The position numbers were made by a program, and so were the translations under genes. From Lewinellaceae bacterium (GTDB lineage: Bacteria > Bacteroidota > Bacteroidia > Chitinophagales > Saprospiraceae): a stretch of DNA of 64,000 bases. Within the stretch, counting starts at the first letter, position 1. Every line of letters starts with the position of its first letter. Below the pieces are notes generated by a model, which was not told where the DNA came from, ran no database searches, and saw nothing but the letters and a program-made list of their open reading frames with translations. Location of the stretch: positions 558,001 through 622,000 of the forward strand of contig JACJXZ010000002.1 of assembly GCA_020636375.1 (NCBI GenBank), in the 5' to 3' direction. Positions 45,446 to 57,367 of this stretch are shown one piece after another.

Positions 45446-46041
45446 ACAGTATTGTTGTTTCGGTTCGTTGAAAGCATTGAAGCACAAAAGTATCAATAAT
45501 GTGGCAGTAAACATAAGCCCGGCATATAAAGTTTTGAGCAGCCGCCCGGCAAAAACTGCCGCCGGCCCGCAGAGGGGCACATGGCCTGCCAACAACGCTG
45601 CTTTTGCCGGCCGGAAGGCAGCTGCTGCCCGGCTGGTTTTGCAACTGACAAAACCATCCGGGTTAGTATAAACCCTTGGCATGCTTTGTTTGTTAGGTAC
45701 GTAGTGTTCCGGAAAAGGGCGGCAGTACAGGGACAGGCTCGCCCGGATTTCGGAAATTTTTTCAGGCGCACCGGCGCAGGAACACCTTGGCACAGTTTTT
45801 TCGGGCGATAATATCGGGCAGCCCGGCCCCGAGAAAACGCTTCTGCGCCTTCCACCAGGAAAACCAGCCACCCCGGCAACCCTCCCCTCACACGGCAGGC
45901 GCGCTCAACGGAAGGTTAAAATCCCGACGGAAAACGGCAATCCGCTTTCAGGCCAGAAACTTAAGCCAGGCAAGTTTTGTATTCTTAAATAATTAGTGCT
46001 AATATTGTTTACGGGTAATTCACCGGCAAGAGACAAAAATT
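45446..46041. other. Divergent intergenic region STAS / clpC
   Basis: 596 bases between divergent genes. Open frames exist on both strands but are low-complexity and cysteine/arginine-rich, so I see no gene. A candidate clpC promoter is listed separately. Confidence 0.5.
45976..46007 (+). promoter_or_regulatory. Candidate Bacteroidota promoter of clpC
   Basis: TTTG at 45976-45979 and TAATATTG at 46000-46007 (one mismatch to TAnnTTTG) are spaced 20 bases apart, with the start codon 34 bases downstream. Confidence 0.4.
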
Positions 46042-48594
<2,553 letters not shown>

Positions 48595-48610
48595 CCAGTT
48601 ACAGGCTGTT

Positions 48611-48646
48611 AAGGTGCGCCTGGCATCGGCCAGGCGCACCTTTTTT
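48611..48646 (+). terminator. Intrinsic terminator of clpC
   Basis: AAGGTGCGCCTGG and CCAGGCGCACCTT form a 13-bp perfect stem with a 6-base loop followed by a T-run. Confidence 0.93.
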
Positions 48647-48840
48647 ATTGCCCGGGCAGGCAGAATCGGCCGAAGTAGCATTTAATTTTATGCATATCGC
48701 TCCGGTTTCAGTATTTTGCATTAAATTTATTGCGAACTTTTTTCACAAGATTTCAATTAAAACAAATACACGCCTGACCTTTGCCGCCAATGCGGCCCGC
48801 TCCGGCGTTCTCATGCATTTTTTAACCAAAAAATTTACTA

Positions 48841-49434
48841 TTGGCAAAGAGATATTCCAGAAGGCCTACCCCTTCCAACAACAAATTTAACTTCAGAGTC
48901 AACGAACAAATACGGGTTCCGGAAATACGCCTGGTGGGCGACAACCTCGACGAGATCGCGAACATCATCGGCCAGAACATCGAACCTGGCACCGTTTACC
49001 CTACCCGCAGGGCCAAAGAATGGGCGGAAGAAGCCGAGCTCGACCTCGTTGAGATTTCCCCCAACGCCTCCCCTCCTGTTGTAAAGATCATCGACTACAA
49101 CAAATTCCTTTACGAAAAAAAGAAAAAGGAAAAGGAGATCAAGGCCAAAGCCGCCAAAACTGTGGTCAAAGAGATCCGCTTCGGGCCCAATACCGACGAC
49201 CATGACTTCGAGTTCAAGACCCGGCACGCCAAGGGCTTCCTCGAAGATGGCGCCAAGGTCAAAGCATACGTGCACTTCCGGGGCCGCACCATCGTCTTCA
49301 AAGACCGGGGCGAACTGCTGCTGCTCCGCTTCCTCAAAGAGCTGGAAGAATTCGGCACAGCGGAATCCCTGCCCAAAATGGAAGGCCGCCGCATGATCGT
49401 GGTCGTCGCCCCTAAAAAGGTTAAAAAGAAATAA
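48841..49434 (+). CDS. infC: Translation initiation factor IF-3
   Basis: The 197 residues cover both IF-3 domains: an N-terminal domain (NFRVNEQIRVPEIRLVGDN ... YPTRRAKEWAEEAELDLVE) and, after a lysine-rich linker (YEKKKKEKEIKAK), a C-terminal domain with GPNTDDHDFEFKTRHAKGFL. It binds the 30S subunit and selects the start codon. The frame has a stop at 48823 and no ATG before the conserved MAKR-like N-terminus, so the start is TTG at 48841. It leads the infC-rpmI-rplT set. Confidence 0.94.
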   Translation: MAKRYSRRPTPSNNKFNFRVNEQIRVPEIRLVGDNLDEIANIIGQNIEPGTVYPTRRAKEWAEEAELDLVEISPNASPPVVKIIDYNKFLYEKKKKEKEIKAKAAKTVVKEIRFGPNTDDHDFEFKTRHAKGFLEDGAKVKAYVHFRGRTIVFKDRGELLLLRFLKELEEFGTAESLPKMEGRRMIVVVAPKKVKKK

Positions 49435-49456
49435 CCCACAATCCAATATTATTCCT

Positions 49457-49464
49457 TACCTTTG
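49457..49464 (+). promoter_or_regulatory. Candidate -7 box before rpmI
   Basis: TACCTTTG matches TAnnTTTG exactly, 50 bases ahead of the rpmI start. It would allow rpmI-rplT transcription apart from infC. No clear -33 element. Confidence 0.45.
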
Positions 49465-49513
49465 CCTTCCGTTTTCCGAAAGGTTAAGATTTTTGAATTT
49501 AAAGACATTCGTC

Positions 49514-49711
49514 ATGCCGAAGATGAAGACACACTCCAGCGCCAAGAAGCGATTCAAGCGCACGGGGTCCGGGAAGATCAAGCGTTTCCAGGCGAAGACT
49601 TCTCACATGATGCGCCGCAAAAGCAAAAAAGCCAAGCTGCGCCTGCGGGACTCCACGCTCGTCCACCCGCACGATGAAAAGCGGGTCAAGCGCCTGCTCG
49701 CCATCGGATAA
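49514..49711 (+). CDS. rpmI: 50S ribosomal protein L35
   Basis: The 65-residue basic protein starts MPKMKTHSSAKKRFKRTGSG and continues HMMRRKSKKAKLRLR, which is diagnostic of L35. I chose this start over an ATG 21 bases upstream because all L35 proteins begin with MPKxKTHxxA. It is the middle gene between infC and rplT, in the order conserved across bacteria. Confidence 0.96.
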   Translation: MPKMKTHSSAKKRFKRTGSGKIKRFQAKTSHMMRRKSKKAKLRLRDSTLVHPHDEKRVKRLLAIG

Positions 49712-49790
49712 TTCTTATTAGCCATTATTTTTAACGAGAACGCAGGACAAAAGCGCTTTTCAGCCCCTGCGTTGCACTAAAAACAGCAAT

Positions 49791-50144
49791 ATGCCACGTT
49801 CAGTGAATTCCGTAGCGTCGCGCAAGCGTCGCAAAAAAATCCTAAAGCTGGCCAAAGGATACTTTGGCGCCCGCAAAAATGTGTATACGGTCGCTAAAAA
49901 TGCCGTTGAAAAAGCGCTCAAGTACGCCTACCGCGACCGCAAAGCTAAAAAGCGCGCCTTCCGCCGCCTGTGGATCGCCCGCATCAACGCCGCCGCCCGC
50001 CAGCATGGCATTTCTTACTCGCGCCTGATGCACCAGCTGTCCAGCAACGGCGTAGCTCTCAACCGCAAAGTACTGGCCGACCTGGCCATGAACCATCCGG
50101 AAACCTTCGAAGCGGTGGTCAAATCCGTGAAGGACAAGGATTGA
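49791..50144 (+). CDS. rplT: 50S ribosomal protein L20
   Basis: The 117 residues open MPRSVNSVASRKRRKKILKL and contain AKGYFGARKNVYTVAKNAVEKAL, the classic L20 signature. The long basic N-terminal helix inserts into 23S rRNA, and the globular C-terminal part (ISYSRLMHQLSSNGVALNRKVLADLA) is complete. L20 is needed for early 50S assembly, and in E. coli and Bacillus it or IF-3 autoregulates this operon. No leader structure like the E. coli one is obvious in the 79 bases after rpmI. Confidence 0.97.
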   Translation: MPRSVNSVASRKRRKKILKLAKGYFGARKNVYTVAKNAVEKALKYAYRDRKAKKRAFRRLWIARINAAARQHGISYSRLMHQLSSNGVALNRKVLADLAMNHPETFEAVVKSVKDKD

Positions 50145-50176
50145 GGTTAGCTCCGTTCTCCGGCACGCCGCCGGTA

Positions 50177-50211
50177 AAAGGGAAACAGTTCCGGAACTGT
50201 TTCCCTTTTTT
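50177..50211 (+). terminator. Intrinsic terminator of the infC operon
   Basis: AAAGGGAAACAGTTCC and GGAACTGTTTCCCTTT form a 16-bp perfect stem with no real loop, followed by a T-run, 33 bases after rplT. Confidence 0.9.
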
Positions 50212-50326
50212 GTTTTCCCTTCCTTCCCTCGCCCGTATGGAACTCTGCGCTCCCCGAGGTTTTATAAACATATAAGGACGTATAGAGCTTTGTTGCCGCA
50301 TAGAGCAAATTGGCGGGAGTGGAGGA

Positions 50327-50448
50327 GGTTTTACCACAATAGGGCACATAGGCGTTTTCACAGTAGGCCACTTAGGGGGGAGGCGAAGGTTTTATCACAT
50401 AGGGCACATAGGCGTTTTCACAGTAGGCCACTTAGGGGGGAGAGCCGG
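50327..50448. repeat. ACATAGGGCACATAGG direct-repeat module, copies 2 and 3
   Basis: Two direct repeats of about 60 bases (from about 50329 and 50391) share AATAGGGCACATAGGCGTTT or CATAGGGCACATAGGCGTTT, TTCACAGTAGGCCACTTAGG and GGGG. It is the same module as 6195-6310, again next to a C/T-rich octamer array and the end of a minus-strand gene. Confidence 0.8.
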
Positions 50449-50461
50449 GGCTTTTTAAAGT

Positions 50462-50578
50462 GTCCCCATCTCCCACTCTCCCCATCTCCCCATCTCCCAC
50501 TCTCCTACTCTCCCACTCTCCCACTCTCCCACTCTCCCACTCTCCCCATCTCCCACTCTCCCACTCTCCTACTCCTCC
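50462..50578. repeat. Octamer tandem array at the S8 protease stop codon
   Basis: About 14 units of 8 bp, TCCCACTC/TCCCCATC/TCCTACTC, running through the reverse-complemented stop codon at 50569-50571. Confidence 0.9.
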
Positions 50579-52988
50579 ATCACCAGCTCCAGCTTCCAGC
50601 CATTCAGCCGGCCCGTATCCCGGAAAGCAAGGTCCCGGGCATTCAGCGCCCATTCGCCCCGGGCCGGCTCTCCGAGCAGCGGCTGCAGCGAAGGCGTATC
50701 CAGGCTGTTGAAAGCAGATTTGATGTTATCCGTTGCGCCGCCCCGGCGGTTGTGCAGGATGGCCTTCTTCCCCTGCGGGGACACCAGGGCCACCTCCAGG
50801 TCGCCGACGAATGGATGGGAAATATCCACCTGGACGGTAATCATTTTCACAACGGCCTCCGTTTCCACCTTCAGCTTTCGCTCAATGCCGAAAGGCTGGT
50901 CGTCGGGAATGGCCAGGTTTGGATAGTCTTCCAGGACGAGGGTGCGCGCAGGCGTAACGACTAAATCCAGGCCCCATTCTTCCAGGATTCCGGTATCCCG
51001 GGGGGCAATGTCCTGAACGGACAGCCACCAGCTTCCCTTCGCCAGTTCTCCCAGCAGGCCCCGGAGCGAAGGGGTGTTTTCCAGGGTATACTCCTTGCGG
51101 ATTTTATTTTTCCCTCCACCCTGTTTATCGTGCAGAAGCGCCCGTTTTCCGGAGGGGGCAACCAGGGAGACCTTCAGGTCGCCGATATACGGGTGGCCGA
51201 TCCGCACGCTGGTTTCCAGGCTTCTCACCACGCCCTGTTCTTCTACTGTTGCCGGCACCGCCACCCCTTCGTAATGGTTGTCGGTTATGGCCAGGGCCGG
51301 GGCCGAATGCAGGTGGATTTCCCGGGCGCCGCGCCCGTCCTGCCCGGCTGCCCGCAAAACGGCGCGGAAAGCGTTGACCTTGCCGTAACCGAACCAGGGA
51401 GAGCGGCCCTGCTCGTCATAGGCGCCCAGTTGGTGGCCGAGTTGCGGGTCGGCGCCGTTGTCCGCTATCTTATCTGCCGTTTGTTCGATTATTTTTTTTA
51501 CCTCGGCGGCGGTGAGGCTGGGGTTGGCAGACAATATCAGCGCAGCTACGCCTGCCACCAGAGGGCAGGCGCTGGAGGTGCCTCCTACCGCGAAGGTATA
51601 ATCAGAGCTGTCGTAGCCTTCCCGCCCGGTACGGTCCGTCGTATAGACCGCCTTGCCCGGAAAGGGGCCGGAAACGATGGGATAAGTTGGTGCCTGCCCG
51701 ATAGAAGGATGGCCGTTGCTGCTGGGGGCGCAGGCCGATATTTCCGGGCCCCAGTTGCTGTAGGCGGCTTTTTTGTTGAAGCTGGTGCAGGCAGCCACCG
51801 CAATGACGTCCGGATGGGCGGCAAAACCGTTGTACCAGCGCGTCGGCCCGGCGATGCGGCTGCCGGGCCATGCCGGCTCGTCGACTGTGCCGTTGATGGG
51901 GCGGTTGGCGTTGCCGGCTGCAAAGCAAATGACACAGCCCTTCCCGCCCCGCCCTTCGGTGGCTGCCCGGCGGATGGCGATATGCTGCCGCGCGCTCAGC
52001 GGGAAATTGGCGGCAGCCATGCCCCAGCTGTTGGAGATGACGGAGGCCCCTTTCCTGGCGGCCCAGCCGAATATGCGTTCAATGACATTATCATCGATGG
52101 CCAAAGAAAAGCTGATGGGCATCAACGCGCAGCCGGGCGCCACCCCAACAATGCCCTGGCTGTTCTCCTCGGCGACGACCAGCCCGGCGCATACCGTCCC
52201 GTGGTTGTCCCGGCTGCCGGGACGCTCCTGACCGGCACTTCGCAGGTTGAGCGGCGCAACGATCTTTCCACCGCTGAAGTCCCGGTGGTAAAGGTCGATG
52301 AAGTCATCCACGATGGTACCACTACGGAACGGTTTCCCCGAAGTGCATCCCCCGGTTTGGTGATGTCGATGTGCGATCCCTTCTGCAATTGCCCCCCCCT
52401 CCGTCGTGCTGCAGGTACCACTGGTGTTTGAACAAGGTGTCGGCAGGCTCGTAATGGTGGAGGGAAGAGTACCGCCACGTTGGTATCGCAGCAACGAACC
52501 TCCGGCAGCTGGTTCAACTGATATACCAGCTTCAGCGGGTTGGCGCGGGCATCGGCAGTAAGCCGGTACACATAGCCGTTTTCCATTCCTTTTATCGGCC
52601 TCACCAGGGCGAGCCCCTCCGCGGCCGCCAGCTCGCTCCTCACAGCTTCGGAAACCCCGGCGAGGAACTGCACCGTAACCTCGTCGGTGAGGTAGAACCG
52701 CCCCAGCGGATCGTTCTCCGCCTGGTATATATGGGAAGCGAAGGCCACCTCGCGGCTGGCCCGCAGGCGGCCCATGGCTTCCTCCAGTTCATACTGTTCT
52801 ACCGACAGCACCGACAACCGTTGCTGCTCCATCTGCTCCTGTATCCGGCAGCCGGCCGCCCGGCAAAGCGCTTCCTCGCCGGCCCCGGGCAGGAAGCGGA
52901 TGGTGAACTCGTCCGGCAGCTTGCGGATGGCCAGCTGCTGGCCGCCGCGGAGGAGGGGGTAGGATGGCTCTGGGTTGAATGGCTTCAT
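50569..52988 (-). pseudogene. S8 (subtilisin-like) protease with two P-domains, frameshifted
   Basis: Reading from 52988, an N-terminal prodomain-like part (residues 1-about 175, LPDEFTIRFLPGAGEEALC ...) is followed by the catalytic domain and two proprotein-convertase P-domains (IGHPYIGDLKVSLVAPSGK and ISHPFVGDLEVALVSPQGK). Catalytic Asp (IVDDFIDLYHRDF), His (DNHGTVCAG) and Ser (GGTSSACPLVAG) are all present. The frame changes three times within about 160 bases ahead of the Asp motif: near 52460, at a run of eight C at 52392-52399, and near 52318. The intervening frames read FKHQWYLQHDGG and KGSHIDITKPGDAL, as expected for the family. There is no signal peptide. It is either a recent pseudogene or a sequence with assembly errors. 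Octamer arrays lie at both ends. Confidence 0.75.
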
Positions 52989-52997
52989 GGCTGTACG

Positions 52998-53078
52998 GTT
53001 ATATTGTTATATTGTTATATTGTTATATTGTTATATTGTTATATTGTTATATTGTTATATTGTTATATTGTTATATTG
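52998..53078. repeat. Ten-copy octamer array just before the protease start
   Basis: GTTATATT is repeated exactly about ten times, beginning 9 bases upstream of the start codon of the minus-strand protease gene. The AT-rich units sit where promoter or leader elements are expected. The remaining bases to 53340 hold TCGGAAG/CTTCCGACTT short repeats only. Confidence 0.92.
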
Positions 53079-53340
53079 CTATACGAACGAAATGTGCCCC
53101 TAATTATACTAAACACTTCAAAAAGAGCGATTATTGAGAGAAACCGGGTCATTTGACTTTAGAAATTTCCGCAAAGAAATGCCTTCGTCCTGTTTGGATG
53201 GCCTAACGCTGAAGGCAGAAATCGGAAGGCGGAAAATCGGCATCCAACGCCCATTCAGTGCCGTATTCCGACTTCCGACTTCGCACTTCCGACTTTACAT
53301 CCATAGTCCAGGAAGATAAACCCTGTGCCATTAATAAAAT

Positions 53341-53841
53341 ATGAAGACCATGCCCACTGTCCTGCTTTTCGCGCTCGCGCTGCTGGCCTGTTCCAAGCCT
53401 GACCTGGCCAGCCCGGCCGACGAGCCGGTAGCCACTGAAGAAAGCGGCGGACTGGCCAGCCAGATGCTGGCTGAGGTCAACGCCCTGCGGGAGACCGGCT
53501 GCCGCTGCGGTACCCGCTGGATGCCGCCGGCTCCTGCCCTGAGTTGGAACACCCAGCTGGCCAACGCCGCCCGGCGCCACGCCGGCGACATGCAGCGGAA
53601 CGACTTCTTCAACCACCGCGGCTCCGACGGCAGCGACATGGCGCAAAGGATAGAAGAAGCAGGCTACCAGTGGCAGACAATAGCCGAGAACATCGCCTGG
53701 GGGCATCCGGACGTGGCGTCGGTCGTGCAGGCGTGGAAGGAGAGCCCGGGGCATTGCGAGAATATGATGAACAGCCAGTACTCGGAGATGGGAGCGGCGC
53801 GGGCGGGGGCGTACTGGGTGCAGGATTTGGGGAGGCGGTGA
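53341..53841 (+). CDS. CAP-domain (SCP/YkwD-like) lipoprotein
   Basis: The 166-residue protein has a lipoprotein signal (MKTMPTVLLFALALLACSK, lipobox LLAC) and a CAP domain: LAEVNALRETGCRCG, LSWNTQLANAARRHAGDMQ with the conserved His, FNHRGSDGSDMAQRIEEAGY, and AENIAWGHPDVASVVQAWKESPGHCENMMN, then YSEMGAA. The two His and Glu residues of the CAP cavity are seen. Bacterial CAP proteins act outside the cytoplasm, and their biochemical role is largely unknown. It is complete and stands alone between the frameshifted protease and the 136-bp element. Confidence 0.9.
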   Translation: MKTMPTVLLFALALLACSKPDLASPADEPVATEESGGLASQMLAEVNALRETGCRCGTRWMPPAPALSWNTQLANAARRHAGDMQRNDFFNHRGSDGSDMAQRIEEAGYQWQTIAENIAWGHPDVASVVQAWKESPGHCENMMNSQYSEMGAARAGAYWVQDLGRR

Positions 53842-53891
53842 GTTATTATCCATTCCCGGTATATGAAAATTGAAAGAAAATAGTTATCTTA

Positions 53892-54027
53892 GTAGTGATT
53901 AAAAAATAACTTCACTGTTTGAGGCCCTTAGTTGTAGCTCGTTCAGCAGCCTGCCCCCCCTGGAACCCTGACTGGCTGCTTCACTTCACTACAACTAAGG
54001 GCCGTGAAGTTATTTTTTAAGGATTAC
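53892..54027 (-). mobile_element. 136-bp inverted-repeat element (MITE-like), copy 2, TAA target duplication
   Basis: Same length as the copy at 39250-39385, in the opposite orientation, with about five differences. It is flanked by TTA (53889-53891 and 54028-54030), which is TAA on the other strand. It sits 43 bases upstream of the first gene of the unknown operon. Confidence 0.85.
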
Positions 54028-54070
54028 TTAGGATTCAATTTCCCCCTTCCATTTCCACAAGATCAAAACA

Positions 54071-54430
54071 TTGGAGGAGCTGCATCATTTCCTATCCCGA
54101 ACCCTTTCGGAAGTAGTTCAAATACAGGAACTACTCGACCAGGCATTTGAACAGGAGCTGATTGGATTAGAGGCGCTTGTACAGAGGCTCCCTGAAATTG
54201 AACCGGCTGTGTCAGCAGGCCTGATGCCCAGCCGGATGATGGTTGGCCAGTTCGACCTGAAATGCAAGCTGTGCCTGCAACGGACAGAACAGCAGCAGTT
54301 CGGGTTTACCGTAAAACACATCCCCCTGGTGCTGGATATACTGGCAAGAGAAAAACTGGCTCAGGAGCTAAAGCTTCACATTTCTGTAAAGCAAACCCAT
54401 TTGAATAAAAACCCATTTTCTAAACCATAA
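54071..54430 (+). CDS. Unknown protein, first gene of an unrecognised operon
   Basis: The 119 residues have a helical, acidic first half (LSEVVQIQELLDQAFEQEL) and a second half of alternating polar and hydrophobic residues (FDLKCKLCLQRTEQQQFGFT) that suggests beta strands. No signal peptide or membrane segment. I do not recognise a family. The only in-frame start candidate before residue 50 is TTG at 54071. The frame stays open further upstream, so the true start is uncertain. It lies 11 bases before the next gene. The upstream region is largely the inserted 136-bp element. Confidence 0.6.
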   Translation: MEELHHFLSRTLSEVVQIQELLDQAFEQELIGLEALVQRLPEIEPAVSAGLMPSRMMVGQFDLKCKLCLQRTEQQQFGFTVKHIPLVLDILAREKLAQELKLHISVKQTHLNKNPFSKP

Positions 54431-54440
54431 AAATCACAAA

Positions 54441-55037
54441 ATGGCTGGTCAAGCAAACATCCTGATCAAAGACCTTTCCAATGTGCCCAGCATCATTGGC
54501 GCATTAGGCCTCAGCATTTCCGCAGCGCAAAAAGCCTTTAACCTGGAATACCTGGAAAACCTGGAAAAAATGATTACGATGGCCAAAAGGCTGTTGGGGC
54601 AGGAAGGCATGGAAAACAACCAAAAATTCCAGGAGTTCAACGCCCTCATTTCCAACATGGTGCTAACCCTGGCGCCTACCAGATATCAATTTACCGAAAC
54701 TACGCTTTCGGTCAGGCTTGACCTGGCTCAGACGATGTCGAAGGGAGAACAAGTCGGATTGGGCGTAAACATGGGGGCTGTTGCCGTCAACGCCGCGATG
54801 ACCTCCGCCTTCGGCTTCGATTACCGGGCAGCCGCAGAGGTGAAGACTGTTTTGCAGGCCGTGCCGCCGGATGTAGCTGCATTTAAAGCGCTGCTGGGCA
54901 GAGCCGCCATGATAAGCAATGACGCTATCGCCTTGCCCAGCCCTGCCACAGTAGACCAAAACATCATTGATACGACCGAACGGATTTTTAATAAACTCGT
55001 AGACACGACCACCTCCCCGCTGGAGAACAACGATTAG
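54441..55037 (+). CDS. Unknown protein, possibly DUF2589-like
   Basis: The 198 residues have a helical N-terminal 75 residues (LENLEKMITMAKRLLGQEG), a beta-rich core (YQFTETTLSVRLDLAQTMS, then GLGVNMGAVAVNAAMTSAFG) and a helical C-terminus. The order helix, strand pair, glycine/alanine/serine stretch, and AEVKTVLQAVPPDVAAFKAL recalls DUF2589 proteins, but this is a loose resemblance by eye. No signal peptide. It is translated from an ordinary ATG in the middle of a five-gene plus-strand operon. Confidence 0.6.
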   Translation: MAGQANILIKDLSNVPSIIGALGLSISAAQKAFNLEYLENLEKMITMAKRLLGQEGMENNQKFQEFNALISNMVLTLAPTRYQFTETTLSVRLDLAQTMSKGEQVGLGVNMGAVAVNAAMTSAFGFDYRAAAEVKTVLQAVPPDVAAFKALLGRAAMISNDAIALPSPATVDQNIIDTTERIFNKLVDTTTSPLENND

Positions 55038-55072
55038 CCACCGAATTTTATCCATACCCAGAATGACCACCT

Positions 55073-56008
55073 ATGGCTCATAGTACAGGAAACAGCCCTT
55101 TGCACCAACTGGCCAAAGTGATACTCGACGAAGCCAGGGTCCTGGCCGAGCTCGCCCTGCGTTTCGGCCAGGATGTGGATGACGACAGCCCCCGCAGGAA
55201 AAAACAGGAATCGCTGGAGGATATTCAGAACAAATTGCTTCACATCGAAACCGCTGTGAATACAGCTATGGATGTCCTGGAGAAAAGGGAAAATAGCCCG
55301 AAAGCCGTAGGGCCGGATGCGGTTAAGGAAAAAGGCACGGCATTTTCAGATTTTTTATCCAAGATCGGAGAATCGGTAGTCCAGTCCCAGAAAAAACTCG
55401 ATCAGAAATCCATCGAATATCTGAGCAGTATCCGGGACCGGCCTTATCTGCCCCCTACTTTGTTCCGGATACCCAAAATTGAAGCGGAATTAAAAGTCGC
55501 CCTTGAAGAAAAGGACCAGACGGGGTTGAATGTCATCCTGTTTTCCAGGCAAAGCGAGATGAGCCGGCTCAACCAGCAATCTTTGAGGCTAGAAATCGCA
55601 GCCGTGCCGCCTTCTCCCGACCTGCTTAAAGGCATACAGGACCATACCCCCCGGGTGGACTTTCTTTTTGACCACCTGGAGCGAAAGGAGGTTTTTGATT
55701 TGCTGATAAAGTTGGGGGCTGCATTAGAAAAACTCCCGCTCACCCGGCAGGTGGAACGGATGCACAGGGAAGAAAACCGGGAACGGGTATTGATATGGCC
55801 GATACCAACCAAAAGCTGCTACCTGTTGTTGTTTGCAGGAGAATTCTCGCAGAATGACGTCGGCATCTGGTTTCTCGATAAAAACAAGGCGTCGCTGGAA
55901 CCCGTGGTGAGGATAGACCTGAAAGAAAAACCCAGCGAGAACCAGGCTCCCTTCAGGGAATTCGTGTTTGAACTGGGGCTGGCTCAGCAAAAACTCCTTC
56001 GGGGCTAA
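55073..56008 (+). CDS. Unknown protein of the five-gene operon
   Basis: The 311-residue soluble protein has a helical, charged N-terminal part including a likely coiled coil (SLEDIQNKLLHIETAVNTAM, residues 46-80). A Pro-rich segment (DRPYLPPTLFRIPKIEAEL, about 125) and a C-terminal alpha/beta part (RVLIWPIPTKSCYLLLFAGE) follow. No known motif is recognised. It is 35 bases after the previous gene and 9 bases before the next, so it belongs to the same transcript. Confidence 0.6.
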   Translation: MAHSTGNSPLHQLAKVILDEARVLAELALRFGQDVDDDSPRRKKQESLEDIQNKLLHIETAVNTAMDVLEKRENSPKAVGPDAVKEKGTAFSDFLSKIGESVVQSQKKLDQKSIEYLSSIRDRPYLPPTLFRIPKIEAELKVALEEKDQTGLNVILFSRQSEMSRLNQQSLRLEIAAVPPSPDLLKGIQDHTPRVDFLFDHLERKEVFDLLIKLGAALEKLPLTRQVERMHREENRERVLIWPIPTKSCYLLLFAGEFSQNDVGIWFLDKNKASLEPVVRIDLKEKPSENQAPFREFVFELGLAQQKLLRG

Positions 56009-56017
56009 GCGCAGGTT

Positions 56018-57367
56018 ATGGATACAGGCTTGTTTCTCGAAAATTTTCCCAAACAACTGGTTAGCATCGTCCGCCCGCTGGCGGGTTTCAATTCTACGCT
56101 CCTTCGTGCCTCCCTGCAGCGGCTTTTATCTCCTGACAGTGGCTTTAAGGAACACCTGGCGCTTCGGAAAGCCGTGCTTGATTTCAGCTTTTTTATTTCA
56201 AAAAGCGAATCCGGGCAGATGTTCTTGTTTATAAAACGCAAAAAGAAGGCCACAGAAGTTGTCATGGATGTGTCTATTCATTTTGCGGTTGAACCTGTTC
56301 CGGAAGGAGACAGCATTATAGGGCCGATAAGCCCGCCGACCATTTTTTACTGGACGCCCCCGCCTTTCCTGCTGTTAGATGCCAGGGCGCTGGACCGGAT
56401 AGCGCCGTCGGGTGTGCTTTATAACCAGATTATTGGCTTAACCGACGGCGGGACAAACAACCTGCTGGTCGAATTCGGCAAGGATAAAGAGGCCAAAGCC
56501 CGCCTGTGGCACAATGAACGCCTCGTTGAAGCCACCGGAAGCCGGCGCTGGCCGGCCGGGCCCTTTTTCGAAATCTACCGGGGCATACGGGAATGGGCCG
56601 CCGGCGAGTGGGCGAGCGGCAAAAACAAATTGCTGGAATTAAATACCGGCAGCGACATCGGGCAAATTGTCCATACTATCGCAGCATCGTTTGCGGGCGG
56701 CCGGAGAGCGTTGTCCGCCGCTGCACAACCCGAACCCCACGGAGATTTCCTTCAAACGGGGAAAATCCATTACGGCTTGTCCGGTTTCCAGGCAAACCTG
56801 GTTCTGCGGCTCGACGAAGAAGGGATGCTGGCGCTGTACAACAGCAAAAAATCCTTCCAGCTCGGGTTGAAAACACAGCTCTGCGAAAGAGGGAATTTAC
56901 AGGAGATGAGGATCGAAATGGGCATCCCGGATTTTCTGACCGGGGGGGATTTGTATACAGCTTTCTGGGATGTTTTTTTATACCGGGAAGGAGCGGAAGG
57001 GCTGAGAGGAACGCTTTTGAGGTTGTTCGCTGAAAATGGATATTCCATCACCGGAGAGGAACTGTTGGCGTTGTTGGAAACCGGAAGTTCCGGGAAAGGG
57101 ACAGTATTCAGGATTGACCGCGAGCGGAAGACGGACGTGAACCTCTTTATCGTCACAGGAACGGTAAACGGAAAACACCACTCGATCGTATTCAGCGGCC
57201 AGTTTGAGGTCGAATCCGCAACTCTCCCCAGGATCCGTTTCAAGGGAAAAAATACGCTGAAGGCCCACTTCTGGCCGAAAGAAAACTGCCTCGACCAGGA
57301 AATCGTTGATTATTTTCTCCGCCTGGTCAAATATTTCAAAAACTGGAAAGACCTGATCTTTGAATGA
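56018..57367 (+). CDS. Unknown 449-residue protein of the five-gene operon
   Basis: It has no signal peptide or membrane segment. The first 180 residues include two beta-rich stretches (EVVMDVSIHFAVEPVPEG, then PPPFLLLDARALDRIAPS). The second half has strand-rich segments of similar type (FQANLVLRLDEEGMLALYN and VNLFIVTGTVNGKHHSIVF), which may be an internal duplication. I recognise no family. The stop overlaps the next start as ATGA. It is the largest member of the operon and the best probe for finding homologous loci. Confidence 0.6.
   Translation: MDTGLFLENFPKQLVSIVRPLAGFNSTLLRASLQRLLSPDSGFKEHLALRKAVLDFSFFISKSESGQMFLFIKRKKKATEVVMDVSIHFAVEPVPEGDSIIGPISPPTIFYWTPPPFLLLDARALDRIAPSGVLYNQIIGLTDGGTNNLLVEFGKDKEAKARLWHNERLVEATGSRRWPAGPFFEIYRGIREWAAGEWASGKNKLLELNTGSDIGQIVHTIAASFAGGRRALSAAAQPEPHGDFLQTGKIHYGLSGFQANLVLRLDEEGMLALYNSKKSFQLGLKTQLCERGNLQEMRIEMGIPDFLTGGDLYTAFWDVFLYREGAEGLRGTLLRLFAENGYSITGEELLALLETGSSGKGTVFRIDRERKTDVNLFIVTGTVNGKHHSIVFSGQFEVESATLPRIRFKGKNTLKAHFWPKENCLDQEIVDYFLRLVKYFKNWKDLIFE

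Noticed and set aside
45493..45891. 132-codon minus-strand frame upstream of the STAS gene
   Set aside because: It is Cys/Arg/Pro-rich and without domain. It overlaps the STAS frame's unneeded upstream extension.
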